DNA from: Brevibacterium sp. UMB1308A | GTDB lineage: Bacteria > Actinomycetota > Actinomycetes > Actinomycetales > Brevibacteriaceae | Direction: 5' to 3' | Length of the DNA stretch: 50,145 bases | Assembly (NCBI RefSeq): GCF_030230605.1 | Contig: NZ_JASPDO010000021.1 | Coordinates: 1 to 50,145, forward strand | Part shown: positions 34,579-44,600 of the stretch, in pieces | Layout of the letters: each line of letters begins with the position of its first letter | Numbering within the stretch: position 1 is the first letter of the stretch | The notes under the pieces: model-generated | Seen by the model: only the letters and a program-made list of their open reading frames with translations | Told to the model about the DNA's origin: nothing | Database searches by the model: none | Made by a program: the position numbers and the translations under genes

Positions 34579-35385
34579 TTATAAGAACCGCTTCAGGAAC
34601 TCTCTTGTCCGTGCATGTTGCGGATTGTCAATAACTTCCTCTGGGGGTCCTTGCTCAACGATTACGCCACCGTCGATAAAGACCACGCGGTCAGCTGCTT
34701 CACGCGCGAACGCTATTTCGTGAGTCACAACTACCATCGTTAGGCCACCCTCTGCCAGAGCGCGCATCGTGCTTAGCACCTCGCCGACTAGCTCGGGGTC
34801 AAGCGCAGACGTCGGCTCATCGAACAACACGAGAGCAGGATCCATTGCTAAAGCTCTTGCAATGGCTACACGCTGTTGTTGACCACCAGAAAGTTGCTCA
34901 GGGTAAGCATCCTCACGCCCTGCTAAGCCCACCATTTCAAGAAGTTCTGAAGCCCGCTTGTTTGCGCTACTTCGCTTCTGCCCTAGTACACCCACAGGGC
35001 CCTCAGTAATGTTTTGAGCGACTGTCATGTGCGAGAACAGATTGAACTGTTGAAACACCATGCCAATACGGGCACGTCGCCGGGCTAGTTCACGTGGCGA
35101 AAGTTCGTGAAGACGACCGTTTTTGACCGTATAACCGACGTCTTCACCATTGACAAGGATTCTTCCCCCGTCTGGTTGCTCGAGAAGATTTATGCAACGG
35201 AGAAACGTAGACTTACCTGACCCAGAAGGGCCAAGTATGACTACGGACTCACCTTCAGCCACTTCAAGGTCAATCCCCTTGAGAACTGTTGCATCACCAA
35301 AACTCTTCTGCACATTAATGGCAGCAAGAACAGGGGAACCATCGCCAGAGCGGGTAGCTTCACGTGATTTCATGCTGTTAGGCAT
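34579..35385 (-). CDS. Polar amino acid ABC transporter ATP-binding protein
   Basis: A GlnQ/HisP-type ATPase of about 268 residues. Walker [11 protein letters not shown]-loop in [14 protein letters not shown], signature [15 protein letters not shown], and Walker [14 protein letters not shown] are complete. Frame open further upstream, but ATG codons at 35385 and 35373 near AAGGAG are the plausible starts, just overlapping the permease end. Last gene of the five-gene operon. Confidence 0.9.
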   Translation of the reverse strand: MPNSMKSREATRSGDGSPVLAAINVQKSFGDATVLKGIDLEVAEGESVVILGPSGSGKSTFLRCINLLEQPDGGRILVNGEDVGYTVKNGRLHELSPRELARRRARIGMVFQQFNLFSHMTVAQNITEGPVGVLGQKRSSANKRASELLEMVGLAGREDAYPEQLSGGQQQRVAIARALAMDPALVLFDEPTSALDPELVGEVLSTMRALAEGGLTMVVVTHEIAFAREAADRVVFIDGGVIVEQGPPEEVIDNPQHARTREFLKRFL

Positions 35386-36304
35386 CGACCGTTTTCTCCT
35401 TGTTCCTACTAAAGATACGACCGAATGAAGATTGCCAGCCTGACGCGGACTTCGGCAGATCCGATTTACCATAGTGGCGCTCAATGTAGTGTTGACCAAC
35501 GTTCAAAATAGACGTCACCACTAAGTACCAAATACACGCCACAATAAGTAACGGAATTGTCTGGAACGTGCGGTTGTAAATTGCTTGCGCCGAATACAGC
35601 AGGTCTGCAAGAGCAATGACGCTCACTAGTGCCGTACTCTTCACCATAGAAATCACTTGATTGCCTGTAGGTGGAATAATGAACCGCATCGCTTGGGGCA
35701 ATATGATCCGCCTAAAGCTCCTGAACGGCGACATCCCTAAAGCAGCGGCAGCCTCACGTTGGCCCTTCTTAACCGACAGCAACCCACCGCGAATAATCTC
35801 AGCCATCAGAGCAGCTTCATTCAACCCCAAGCAAAGAATTGCAGCTAGAAACGCCGTGACAATTCTATTGGTAGGAGCTTCGACAAATGTTGGACCCCCA
35901 AAAGGCACACCAATAGCAAGAACGGGGAAGAGCGCCGAAAGGTTGTAGAAAAAGATCAACTGAATCAGCGTTGGAGTCCCGCGAAAGAACCAAATGTAAA
36001 AAGCAGCGAGTGGCTTCAGCACCGGATTATTGGACATTCTGCAAAGAGCAAGAAGAATTCCAAGCAGGATACCTATAGTCATCGCAATTACGGTCAGAAG
36101 TAACGTCACTCCCAGACCGCGCATGATCGACTTCTCGAAGAGGTACAACGCGACAATATCCCAACCGAAATTTGGGGTTGTAAACAGTAGGTATACAACT
36201 TGAGCCGCGAGAATCAATGCAACGAGAGCCCCAACAATCTGCCAAGGATGTTGCTTTTTTCGAGCGTTACTGATGTCCAGGGTCGTCGACTTGTCAGTCA
36301 TCAT
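35378..36304 (-). CDS. Polar amino acid ABC transporter permease
   Basis: About 308 residues, His/Glu/Gln/Arg/opine family. A hydrophobic first helix ([20 protein letters not shown]) precedes the core of about five helices. The EAA coupling loop [22 protein letters not shown] followed by [15 protein letters not shown] is typical. A single permease gene suggests a homodimer. Starts overlap the substrate-binding protein stop (GTG at 36307, ATG at 36304). Codon use is more AT-rich than in flanking regions. Confidence 0.9.
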   Translation of the reverse strand: MMTDKSTTLDISNARKKQHPWQIVGALVALILAAQVVYLLFTTPNFGWDIVALYLFEKSIMRGLGVTLLLTVIAMTIGILLGILLALCRMSNNPVLKPLAAFYIWFFRGTPTLIQLIFFYNLSALFPVLAIGVPFGGPTFVEAPTNRIVTAFLAAILCLGLNEAALMAEIIRGGLLSVKKGQREAAAALGMSPFRSFRRIILPQAMRFIIPPTGNQVISMVKSTALVSVIALADLLYSAQAIYNRTFQTIPLLIVACIWYLVVTSILNVGQHYIERHYGKSDLPKSASGWQSSFGRIFSRNKEKTVDA

Positions 36305-37245
36305 CACTTCGCCAAGTTAATGCCGGGAGTGTCGAGCTTGTTTCCGTCGAGATCCCACTTGTCCATGATTGCGTCATACGTGCCGTTTTCGTGAAGTTCT
36401 TTAAGACACTCCAAGATGACGTCAGTGAGCTCAGAATCTTTCGGAACCATGATGCCTTGGTATAGGTCATCAAAGCCGTTTTGGGACTCTGTTCCTACAA
36501 GTTCGAGCTTTCCGTCCGACTCATTGACGAAGTAAGTGAGTGGTGCGCGTGATGAAAAGAAAGCATCTGCGCGACCGGACTGCACGGAAAGAATAGCGCT
36601 CGGCTGGTCCTTGTAGGACTGAACTTCGAGTTTTTCCTTTCCGTCACTCTCACACTTCGACGCCTGCTCTTTGATCACGGCTTCTGCCGATCCGCCAGCC
36701 TGCACAGCGACCTTGGTGCCACAAGTAGTGTCTAGACCGTCGATTTCATGCGGATTACCTTTTGGAACCGCAAAAACCACATACTCCTGAACCCAGTCGA
36801 TAAACGTTGCTTGCTCTTGACGCTCCGGGAAATCGCCGGTTGGACCGATACTCAGATCGTAACGGCCAGCCTCCATACCTGTAAGTACGCTCGCTAGCCC
36901 GTCAATCGTTTTGTGCTTGATCTGCACATCGAGCATTTGACCCAAAGCCTCTGCCAAGTCAGCACTTGCCCCGGTTACCTTGTTTTCGCCATCCACAATT
37001 GTGTAGGGCGGGAATGACCCGGTATTCACTGACGTAATCGAACCCGCCTCCAAGATATCCTCAGGAAGCTGATTGCGAAGCTCTTCGTTCACTTCTTGCT
37101 TCTGAATTTCACCACCCGTGTTCTTGTCCGTATCAGACGAATTCACCTTTGATTCATCGACTGTGCAGCCAGCTACTACAGCTAGTGCGGCAACTACCGA
37201 GAGTGCCTTCCAGATCGATTTACGTGGCTTCGTGTTTGTAGTCAC
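36304..37245 (-). CDS. ABC transporter substrate-binding lipoprotein (amino-acid type)
   Basis: A 313-residue surface lipoprotein. Signal peptide with lipobox ALAVVAGC; then SBP family 3 features: SITSVNTGSFPPYTIVDGEN, GASADLAEALGQMLDV, GRYDLSIGPTGDFPERQEQ and FVNESDGKLELVGTE. The ligand is probably a small polar or aromatic amine/amino-acid-like compound; the usual arginine that binds an alpha-carboxylate is not obvious to me in this fold, so a classical amino acid is not certain. GTG start with GGGAG upstream, 23 bases after the nitrilase stop. Confidence 0.88.
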   Translation of the reverse strand: MTTNTKPRKSIWKALSVVAALAVVAGCTVDESKVNSSDTDKNTGGEIQKQEVNEELRNQLPEDILEAGSITSVNTGSFPPYTIVDGENKVTGASADLAEALGQMLDVQIKHKTIDGLASVLTGMEAGRYDLSIGPTGDFPERQEQATFIDWVQEYVVFAVPKGNPHEIDGLDTTCGTKVAVQAGGSAEAVIKEQASKCESDGKEKLEVQSYKDQPSAILSVQSGRADAFFSSRAPLTYFVNESDGKLELVGTESQNGFDDLYQGIMVPKDSELTDVILECLKELHENGTYDAIMDKWDLDGNKLDTPGINLAK

Positions 37246-37268
37246 GGCTTGCTCCCTTCCCTGGTTGC

Positions 37269-38102
37269 CTAGTTACGGCAATTGTTTTTAATAGGTGTGA
37301 AACGTAAAGAAAAGCGTCGGTGTTCAAGCACAGGAAGCTTGGTGCGGACGTCTTGCAGATGCTGTTTGCGAAGATCTGCTACGGCAAGACTCGTTACCTC
37401 TGTGCATGCAGCGAGTGACGAACCTAAGGGGTCGACGATCTTCGAATTTCCGACACAGGAAGGACCTGATTCGTCTGAGGCCACAACAAAAACTGTTGCG
37501 TCGAGTGCTCTGGCTGACACAAGGGTCGCCCACTGAAATTCTTTGGTTCGTCCAACTGCCCAGGCGGCGGGTAGAGCGATAACCTCTGCGCCACGATCTG
37601 CTAGGTCTCGAGCCTGCTCTGGAAAACGAACGTCGTAGCATGTCATCAGCCCAACCGAGAAGCCGTCCACCGTGATAATTGGTGCAAGTTGATCACCTGG
37701 CTGGACGTTGTCAGACTCAACTGCCCCAAAAGCGTCGTACAGGTGTAGTTTCCGGTAGACGTCGATTATCTGCCCGTCACGGAGAACCACCAGGGTGTTG
37801 AAAGGTCGTTCTTCATCTGAACGTTCATGCACACCAAAGACAACTGTCACACGCTTGTTACGGCTGTGATCACGCATCGCAGCGACGAAGGGACCTTCAA
37901 GTGGTTGTGCTGCTTCTCGAATTTTTTCTTTTCGATCAATGAATCTCGTCATAATACCTTCAGGCAAGACGAGAAGTTGAACACCGTTGCTTTCAGCTTC
38001 ATCAATAAGTCGGCCAGCTACTGAAGCATTGGTTTCCCAGTCCTCCACTACTGGAAACTGCCCAACAGCAGCACGCAATACTTCGTTATTCCGTGACGTC
38101 AT
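37269..38102 (-). CDS. Nitrilase-superfamily carbon-nitrogen hydrolase
   Basis: A 277-residue cytoplasmic amidase. The catalytic triad is visible: Glu in LVLPEGIMTR, Lys in YRKLHLYDAFG and Cys in GLMTCYDVRFPEQAR. The last motif is shared with omega-amidase/deaminated-glutathione amidase-like branches. It hydrolyses an amide to acid plus ammonia; substrate unknown, presumably the compound carried by the neighbouring ABC transporter or a product of it. ATG overlaps the upstream gene stop (TAATG). Confidence 0.85.
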   Translation of the reverse strand: MTSRNNEVLRAAVGQFPVVEDWETNASVAGRLIDEAESNGVQLLVLPEGIMTRFIDRKEKIREAAQPLEGPFVAAMRDHSRNKRVTVVFGVHERSDEERPFNTLVVLRDGQIIDVYRKLHLYDAFGAVESDNVQPGDQLAPIITVDGFSVGLMTCYDVRFPEQARDLADRGAEVIALPAAWAVGRTKEFQWATLVSARALDATVFVVASDESGPSCVGNSKIVDPLGSSLAACTEVTSLAVADLRKQHLQDVRTKLPVLEHRRFSLRFTPIKNNCRN

Positions 38103-39070
38103 TAATCTCCACACTCCCCATCTAGTGCAAACGGAAAAAGTTCGGATAGAGACGGAACTTGCCCGACTAATCCCTGTTCCTGCATATGACAGATGAAGTC
38201 AGCCAACATGCGCTCATTTGCCTTCAGCCCTATTGGGCTAGCATCCGAAATGCCAGTGCCGTCGAAGAGATCAATTGCCTGGTTAAGCCACGGTGTAACA
38301 TCTTGGAGTTTGCGATGACGCTTTGACGCTATTTGTGCTGACTCGCTGAACATCCGGCCGAGTTCACGAGGCACATCCGGTGAAGTCTTCAGCAGTTGCG
38401 CGCGAACTCCGAGGATATGTATTCCGGGAATGTACTGCTTCTCTTCGAGGAACTGCTTTTCTGCTTCAACAACATCGTTAAAAAGCAAACGCATTTGACT
38501 ATTTGGCGAAGAAAAGTTGGGTGGCAAGAACGGGGTGAAAACTGCATCGAGTTCGCCATCGGCTAATGCATCCACCATAGGTTTTTCATCCGAGACCACA
38601 GAGAAACGTGCGTCTGGCACCACACCATCGAAGCGGTCGACAATTGGGTGATCAGCTGTCAGCCTGCCAACAGTCCATCGAATTTCAGCAAGGTCCACGT
38701 TTGCTTCCGTGAGAAGCGCGCGCGTCCATGTGTTTCCTGAGTCTGGCCAGCCGGTGACACCGATGCGTGCACCTTCTAAATCACGCAGACTGTATAAGTC
38801 CGACGCTGAACTCACGATCATGCACCTGTGGCGGAATCCGCGCATCACAAAGATTGGCAATCCAACTATGCTGTCATCGCCTTCAGCTCTGCGGCGCACA
38901 TACTTGCTCAACGAAGTCTCGCCAGCATCAAACTGCGAGTCAGTCCACAAGTTTGGAGTTTGCTCCAACCTGGCCAGGTTCACTGCGTGCCCCATAGTCG
39001 GTCGCACATCGCCCAGCGCGATCGGAAAAACGTGGTCCCATTGACGAGTACCAACCGTTACCAAACTCAA
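38102..39070 (-). CDS. 4,5-dihydroxyphthalate decarboxylase (Pht5)-like protein
   Basis: A 322-residue cytoplasmic protein with no signal peptide but a periplasmic-binding-protein-type fold. The resemblance is to 4,5-dihydroxyphthalate decarboxylase: SLSKYVRRRAEGDDSIVGLP, FVMRGFRHRCMIV, LRDLEGARIGVTGWPDSGNTW, and ANVDLAEIRWTVG. Such proteins are either true decarboxylases or intracellular ligand-binding relatives. First gene of the operon. TTG start at 39070 is six bases after AAGGAG; an ATG in the spacer is out of frame. It is divergent from the MocR regulator across a palindromic operator. Confidence 0.75.
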   Translation of the reverse strand: MSLVTVGTRQWDHVFPIALGDVRPTMGHAVNLARLEQTPNLWTDSQFDAGETSLSKYVRRRAEGDDSIVGLPIFVMRGFRHRCMIVSSASDLYSLRDLEGARIGVTGWPDSGNTWTRALLTEANVDLAEIRWTVGRLTADHPIVDRFDGVVPDARFSVVSDEKPMVDALADGELDAVFTPFLPPNFSSPNSQMRLLFNDVVEAEKQFLEEKQYIPGIHILGVRAQLLKTSPDVPRELGRMFSESAQIASKRHRKLQDVTPWLNQAIDLFDGTGISDASPIGLKANERMLADFICHMQEQGLVGQVPSLSELFPFALDGECGD

Positions 39071-39141
39071 CCATCGCTCCTTTCATCGAGCGCTCGCGCA
39101 TAAACGTGATTGGGACAACATTAAGTTCAGCACGTCAGAAA

Positions 39142-39160
39142 AACAATGATTAATATTGTT
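39142..39160. promoter_or_regulatory. Palindromic operator between MocR gene and ABC operon
   Basis: AACAATGATTAATATTGTT is a 19-base palindrome with one mismatched pair, embedded in a longer TCAGAAA...TTTCTGA inverted repeat (39135-39165). It is 72 bases from the divergent TTG start and 23 from the MocR ATG, the expected place for an autoregulated MocR operator. Confidence 0.65.
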
Positions 39161-39182
39161 TCTGAACAAAGGAGTGCATTGG

Positions 39183-40538
39183 ATGCAAGAACAAGACGAC
39201 ATCACAGCTATCGAAATTGCCAATTCACTCGTGGAAGCATCTGCTAGTGGCATTTCGGCAACTGTCGTGAAACTTATCCGCAGTGGAAAAATCACCACGG
39301 GCACGCGCCTCCCGAAAGTACGTGACTTGGCGCGTGAGTTGCACGTAAGTAGTGCGACCGTATCGGCAGCCTGGAAAAATCTGCGCTCGCGGGGTTACAT
39401 CGATGGAACCGGGAGACAGGGGTCCTGGGTATCCTCCGCGGCTCCCCGGATCGGCCCACGCAGGTTTGACTTCTTATCGAACTATCTTCCAGACGGCGCG
39501 GTTGACATGACTTATGCAAGCCCCGACCCACACCTTTTGCCTGATTTACGTCAAGCGTTTTCATACGCTTTAAATATTGATCCTGAACTCCACAGTTATA
39601 CGCGACAAGCCATTACCCCAGCTCTTCAAAGAGCTATCGCCCCACACTGGCCTTTCAAAGCACAGCAATGGCTTGCGGTGAGTGGCGGTTTCGAAGGACT
39701 TCACCTGCTTTTACAAGGCATTTCGTCGCCTGGTGAAAAGTATGCTGTGGCGGACCCAGCGCCACCACGAATTCTCGACATTCTAGACCGCTGTGGGCTA
39801 CGACCAGTACCTGTGGAGACAGACAAACACGGACCTTCACCTTCTTCTCTTGAACAAGCGCTAAATGGTGGAGTGGCTGGATTCATCTACGAACCTCGGT
39901 GCAGTTCTCTTCTAGGCGTTTCGATTACGAACAATCGTCGCGAGGAACTCGTTCCTATACTCAGAAAGCATGAAGCCATAGTCATTGAGGACGACGGGGC
40001 CGGTGACATTTCCGAAAAACCGCTACTGAGCTTAGGGACCTTCCTCCCTCAGCAAACGGTCCTTATCCGAAGCTTTTCAAAGGCTTACGGACCTGATCTG
40101 CGGATTGGCGTCATGGGTAGTGCCAACCCCCGCCCCATTGAGTTAGCGCGCGAGACATTGAAATTTGGAGCTGGCTGGGTGAGTCGAATCCTACAGAATA
40201 GTCTGGCGCATCTGATCGCCGATAAAGAGTCAATACGTACGGTTTCTGTAGCGCGTGAAACGTATGGACGGCGCAGGACACTACTGGCTCGCGCACTCAC
40301 TGAAAGAGGAGTCTCTCCTCTATCTCACGACGGTTTAGTGATGTCTGTTCCCGTCCTGAGTGACGCACGATCACAGCTTGTACTGGCAACCCATGGATAT
40401 GCAGTAACAACTTCAGAACTCACTCGAATTAGTCATAAGCAACCGTTCATTCGCCTAACCGTGGGAGTTCTAAGCGAAGAACAGCTATTAAAAGCAACCG
40501 ACGCGATTGCCCTAGCCGCGAGTGCCCCCGCAGTGTAG
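39183..40538 (+). CDS. MocR-family regulator (GntR HTH plus aminotransferase domain)
   Basis: About 451 residues. An N-terminal winged helix of the GntR kind (GTRLPKVRDLARELHVSSATVSAAWKNL) is joined to a fold-type I aminotransferase domain. The PLP lysine is in LIRSFSKAYGPDLRIG, and VIEDDGAGD holds the Asp that contacts the cofactor. MocR proteins sense PLP and an amino compound and control an adjacent operon. ATG at 39183 follows AAAGGAG by eight bases. It is likely to control the divergent 34.6-39.1 kb operon through the 39142 palindrome. Confidence 0.9.
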   Translation: MQEQDDITAIEIANSLVEASASGISATVVKLIRSGKITTGTRLPKVRDLARELHVSSATVSAAWKNLRSRGYIDGTGRQGSWVSSAAPRIGPRRFDFLSNYLPDGAVDMTYASPDPHLLPDLRQAFSYALNIDPELHSYTRQAITPALQRAIAPHWPFKAQQWLAVSGGFEGLHLLLQGISSPGEKYAVADPAPPRILDILDRCGLRPVPVETDKHGPSPSSLEQALNGGVAGFIYEPRCSSLLGVSITNNRREELVPILRKHEAIVIEDDGAGDISEKPLLSLGTFLPQQTVLIRSFSKAYGPDLRIGVMGSANPRPIELARETLKFGAGWVSRILQNSLAHLIADKESIRTVSVARETYGRRRTLLARALTERGVSPLSHDGLVMSVPVLSDARSQLVLATHGYAVTTSELTRISHKQPFIRLTVGVLSEEQLLKATDAIALAASAPAV

Positions 40539-40720
40539 GTCTTCGTTCAAGTCGCCTTCGCAGATTAAGCAATGAGACAAGCCTCTTCCGCACATCTCAA
40601 GGCGTAAAGTGGAAGTACCGCCCACATAGCGGGTCGCATAATCTCGGAGTTCTATAGCCCGGTTGTACAAAAGCGTTCATACAGACTGGTTCGGCCCGCC
40701 CCCATCCAAAAGGAGTTGTT

Positions 40721-41656
40721 GTGAAGAAAATCGCTGTTGTAGGTTTCGGAGTCATCGGTCAATCGTGGGCACGTCTATTCGCCAAGAACGGGCTTGAAGT
40801 CACGGTCTCTGACGTTCGTGAGGACCTCGACCAGGTCATCACCAACATCAACGCAGACCTCCCCGACGACGCGCAACTCACAACCGCGCCCCTCGAGGAA
40901 GCCGTTAAAGACGCCGACCTCGTACAAGAATCCGGCCCCGAACGCGAACAGATCAAAAAGGACCTGTACGCAACCATGACGCAGGCAGCTAAAGACACCA
41001 CGATCTTCGCTTCTTCGTCCTCGGGCATCCCTTCATCCGTTGTGGCACAGGACCTACCTGCCGACGTGGCCGCCCGCATCCTCATCGCCCACCCCTTCAA
41101 CCCGCCAGAGCTCCTACCCCTGGTCGAAATCGTGCCCAACGACCACACCTCGGAAGACGTACTCAACACCGTCACCGACTTCTACACACAACTGGGCAAA
41201 GTGCCGGTCCGGCTCAACCGCGAAATCCCCGGATTCGTCATCAACCGCCTGCAGTGGGCAATCATGAAAGAAGCGTCCTACCTGGTCAAACAGGGAATCG
41301 TGAACCCAGCCCAACTGGACACCGCAGTGCGCAACTCAGTGGGTGTGCGCTGGGCGTCCGTAGGCCCATTCGAGGCATTCCACCAGGGCTCGGATCACGG
41401 ATTCCGCGGCCTGGTAGAACACGTCTTGTCCACCTTTGACTCCTTCGACACCGAAGCCACCACGTTTGGCGACGACTCCTACACCCCCGTCGTCGAAGCC
41501 GTCGAAGAGTCCTACGGCACCACGGCAACACAAGAGTCAAAAACGGCCCGTGACCGTCGCCTCATCGCGGTAAGTGACGCCCTGACCAAGGCCGACGGCA
41601 ACAACCGCCTCGCCGCAGTCACGGAAACCCAGAACCAAGCAGACGACGAAAACTAG
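40721..41656 (+). CDS. 3-hydroxyacyl-CoA dehydrogenase-family protein
   Basis: A 311-residue NAD-dependent dehydrogenase. The Rossmann start VVGFGVIGQSWARLFAKNG, SSSSGIPSS, and the AHPFNPPELLPLVEIV signature are of the 3-hydroxybutyryl-CoA dehydrogenase/L-carnitine dehydrogenase/lambda-crystallin branch. Residues 190-240 hold the C-terminal helical domain with RLQWAIMKEA. Substrate could be a hydroxyacyl-CoA, carnitine or gulonate. GTG start with AAAAGGAG. It ends 17 bases before the convergent putA stop, leaving no room for a terminator. Confidence 0.85.
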   Translation: MKKIAVVGFGVIGQSWARLFAKNGLEVTVSDVREDLDQVITNINADLPDDAQLTTAPLEEAVKDADLVQESGPEREQIKKDLYATMTQAAKDTTIFASSSSGIPSSVVAQDLPADVAARILIAHPFNPPELLPLVEIVPNDHTSEDVLNTVTDFYTQLGKVPVRLNREIPGFVINRLQWAIMKEASYLVKQGIVNPAQLDTAVRNSVGVRWASVGPFEAFHQGSDHGFRGLVEHVLSTFDSFDTEATTFGDDSYTPVVEAVEESYGTTATQESKTARDRRLIAVSDALTKADGNNRLAAVTETQNQADDEN

Positions 41657-41673
41657 CGGGGCGACCAACGCCT

Positions 41674-44600
41674 CTACCTCAGCCGCTTGGCTAGCTCCTG
41701 GAAGTCGCGGTCCGCGTTTCCAAACCGGTGCATGGTCATCGACACGGCCTGCTCGCGCACGTAGTACCGCTGCTCAACCCGGCCGCTCACGGTCACCGGC
41801 TCGGCGATCAGCGTGACGTTGATGTGACGCGCCGCCGCCTCAACCAGTTCCTGCGGCACGTCACCGATCATCCGCACGCGCACACCCATCGGGTCACTCA
41901 CGGCATCCAGGCGCGCGGCGAACGTGGCAGCGTCACTGACGTCCACCTCGGGCGCCATCACACCGTCATCCACGCCCGCGCGAAGTTCCTCAATGACACC
42001 CTTGACCTGCGGGAACACGTCCTCATCCACTGACCATTCAATGGGCGCACCCACTCGCGCAGCCGCGAGCGCACACCGGCGCATCTGCGCCTCCAAGCCG
42101 GCCGTCACCTCAGCGGTTTCCCCTGCGGCCCCTGCAGCCCCGGCAGCTCCAGGAGTCCCAGCCCCCGCACCCACGCGCAGGACCACTGGGCAGGGCCGGT
42201 ACCGCAGAATGTTCGCCTCGGACTCAAAACCGTTGGGGTCGTGTGCCACGCCAAACTGGGTGTCCCACGCCTCCCGGTCGCTTTCCAGCGCCCGATCCAC
42301 CCACGCCGAGGTCGCCGCCGCCCCGTCTGTCCACGCGCCTAGCATCATGAGGTAGTTCGGGCCACCAGCCTTGGAACCAAGCCCCACCGTGGATTTCTTC
42401 CACCCGCCAAAGGGTTGCCGTTCCACAATGGCGCCCGTGATTGACCGGTTGACGTACAGGTTGCCCGCGTCCACACGGTCCAGCCACGTTTCGACCTCGG
42501 CGGTATCCAGGGAGTGAATCCCTGCCGTGAGCCCGTAGTCCACGGCGTTCTGGAGCTCGATCGCGTGGTCCAGCGAATCGGCACGCATGAGCCCCAGCAC
42601 CGGACCAAAGCATTCGGTGAGGTGGAAGAACGACCCCGGCTTCACACCGGTCTTCACCCCCGGCGACCACAAGCGCCCGGAGTCATCCAGCTGCCGTGGC
42701 TCAACCAACCACTCTTCACCCTCCTCCAGCTGGGTGAGTGCGCGCAGGAGTTTTTCCGACGCATCTACCGTCAGCGGCCCCATCTCCGCACGCAGGTTCG
42801 TGGGCACGTCCACCACCAGCGACTGCGCGGCGTCAACCAGTTGCTTCCGGTAGCGTTCGGACTCATATACCGAGCCCACCATGATCCCCAACGAGGACGC
42901 TGAACACTTCTGCCCGGCGTGCCCAAACGCGGAATATACCAGGTCGGCCACGGCCAGGTCACGGTCCGCAGACGGGGTAATGACGATCGCGTTCTTCCCA
43001 CTGGTTTCCGCGTTGACCTGCAAGCCGGAGCGGAACGACTTAAACAGTTCCGCCGTTTCCGAGGCACCCGTGAGGATCACCCGGTCGACCGCCTTGTGCC
43101 CAATCAGCGCCCGCCCCAGGTCGCCTTCCAGCGACGGCGCCAGCTGAAGCGCGGACTTGGGCACCCCGGCCTCCCACAGACATTCGGCAATGAGGGCGCC
43201 GCACCGCGCGACCGCCCCGGCCGGTTTGAGGATCGCCGAGGCGCCCACCGCCAACGCTGCCACCGCACCTCCCGTGGGGATCGCCACCGGGAAGTTCCAC
43301 GGCGGGGTAACGATGACCACGCGGTCCGGTTCAAAGTGGACGCCGTCGCGTTCCTGGATGCGTTCGAGTTCGCACGCCTGCCGCGCGTAGTAGCGGATGA
43401 AGTCGATTGCTTCGGAGACCTCGGGGTCCGACTGCGCCAAGGTCTTGCCCGCCTCATGCGCCATGACGCTTAAGAACTGCCCACGTTTGGCGGCGAAGAT
43501 GTCTGCCGCTCGGTCCAAGACTTCCAGCCGTTCCGCAGCACTCAGGGAACGCCATTCGTGCTGGTCACGGGCGGTTTCAACGCACCTGTTGACGTCCTCA
43601 ACCGAGATAAAGGGTTCGGCTTGTGGCTGGTCTTCCAGCCAGCCTGGCGCGCTCGACTTTTCCATGAACTCCCGGACCCACGCCTGGTTGGCGGGCAGGG
43701 AAATGTCGGTATCGGGTTCGTTACGGAAGCTGGCGGGGCTCCCAGCCGCGCCTCTCCCAGCCTTGGCTTCCTTCCCCCGGTCCTGCTTCCGGTTGGGAGT
43801 GGGCGGCTCGCCTGCAGCCAACAACTCGCCGAGGTCGTTCACAGACGCGCGGAACCTCTCCTCTTCCTTCTGGAAGGCTGGGCTGCCGTTGGCGATCTCG
43901 AAAATTGAGGCCATGAAGTTCTGTGGCGAAGTGTTTTCTTCAAGCCTGCGCACCAGGTAGCTCACGGCGGCGTCGAACTGATCGGGATGGACTGCCGGCA
44001 CGTACAGCAGCAGGTCACCCACGTCAGCCGAGATCACCTCGGCCTGCTTGGTAGCCATCCCCTGCAACATCTCAAACTCAACGCGGTCCGTGAGCCCGCA
44101 AGCCACGCTGAGCTCATGGGCGAACGCGATGTCGAACAGGTTGTGGCCGGCGACCCCTAAGCGCAGTCCGGCAGTGTTTTCCGGGGTGAGCGTCCAGTGG
44201 AGGATGCGTTTGTAGTTGGCGTCGGTGGCCTGCTTGGTGGGGTTGACGGTGAGTGGCCAGTTGGCGAGTTCTGCATGAACCCGCTCCATGGCGAGGTTCG
44301 CGCCCTTCACCAGTCGCACTTTGATTTCCGCGCCACCAGCCTCAACACGCGAGCGCGCAAACTCGCTCAAGCGCTGGATCGCGGGCAGGGCGTCCGGGAG
44401 ATACGCCTGAATGACGATCCCGGCTGACAACTGGTGGAACTCTTCTTCCGACAGCAGGCGCATGAACACGTCAATCGTGAGGTTGAGGTCGTTGTACTCC
44501 TCCATATCGAGGTTGATGAACTTAGCGCCCCGGGCCGCTTCTTCCTCACTCCCCGCCTGCTCCATTGCCTGCCGGTACAGCGGGCGCAACCGGTCCACAA

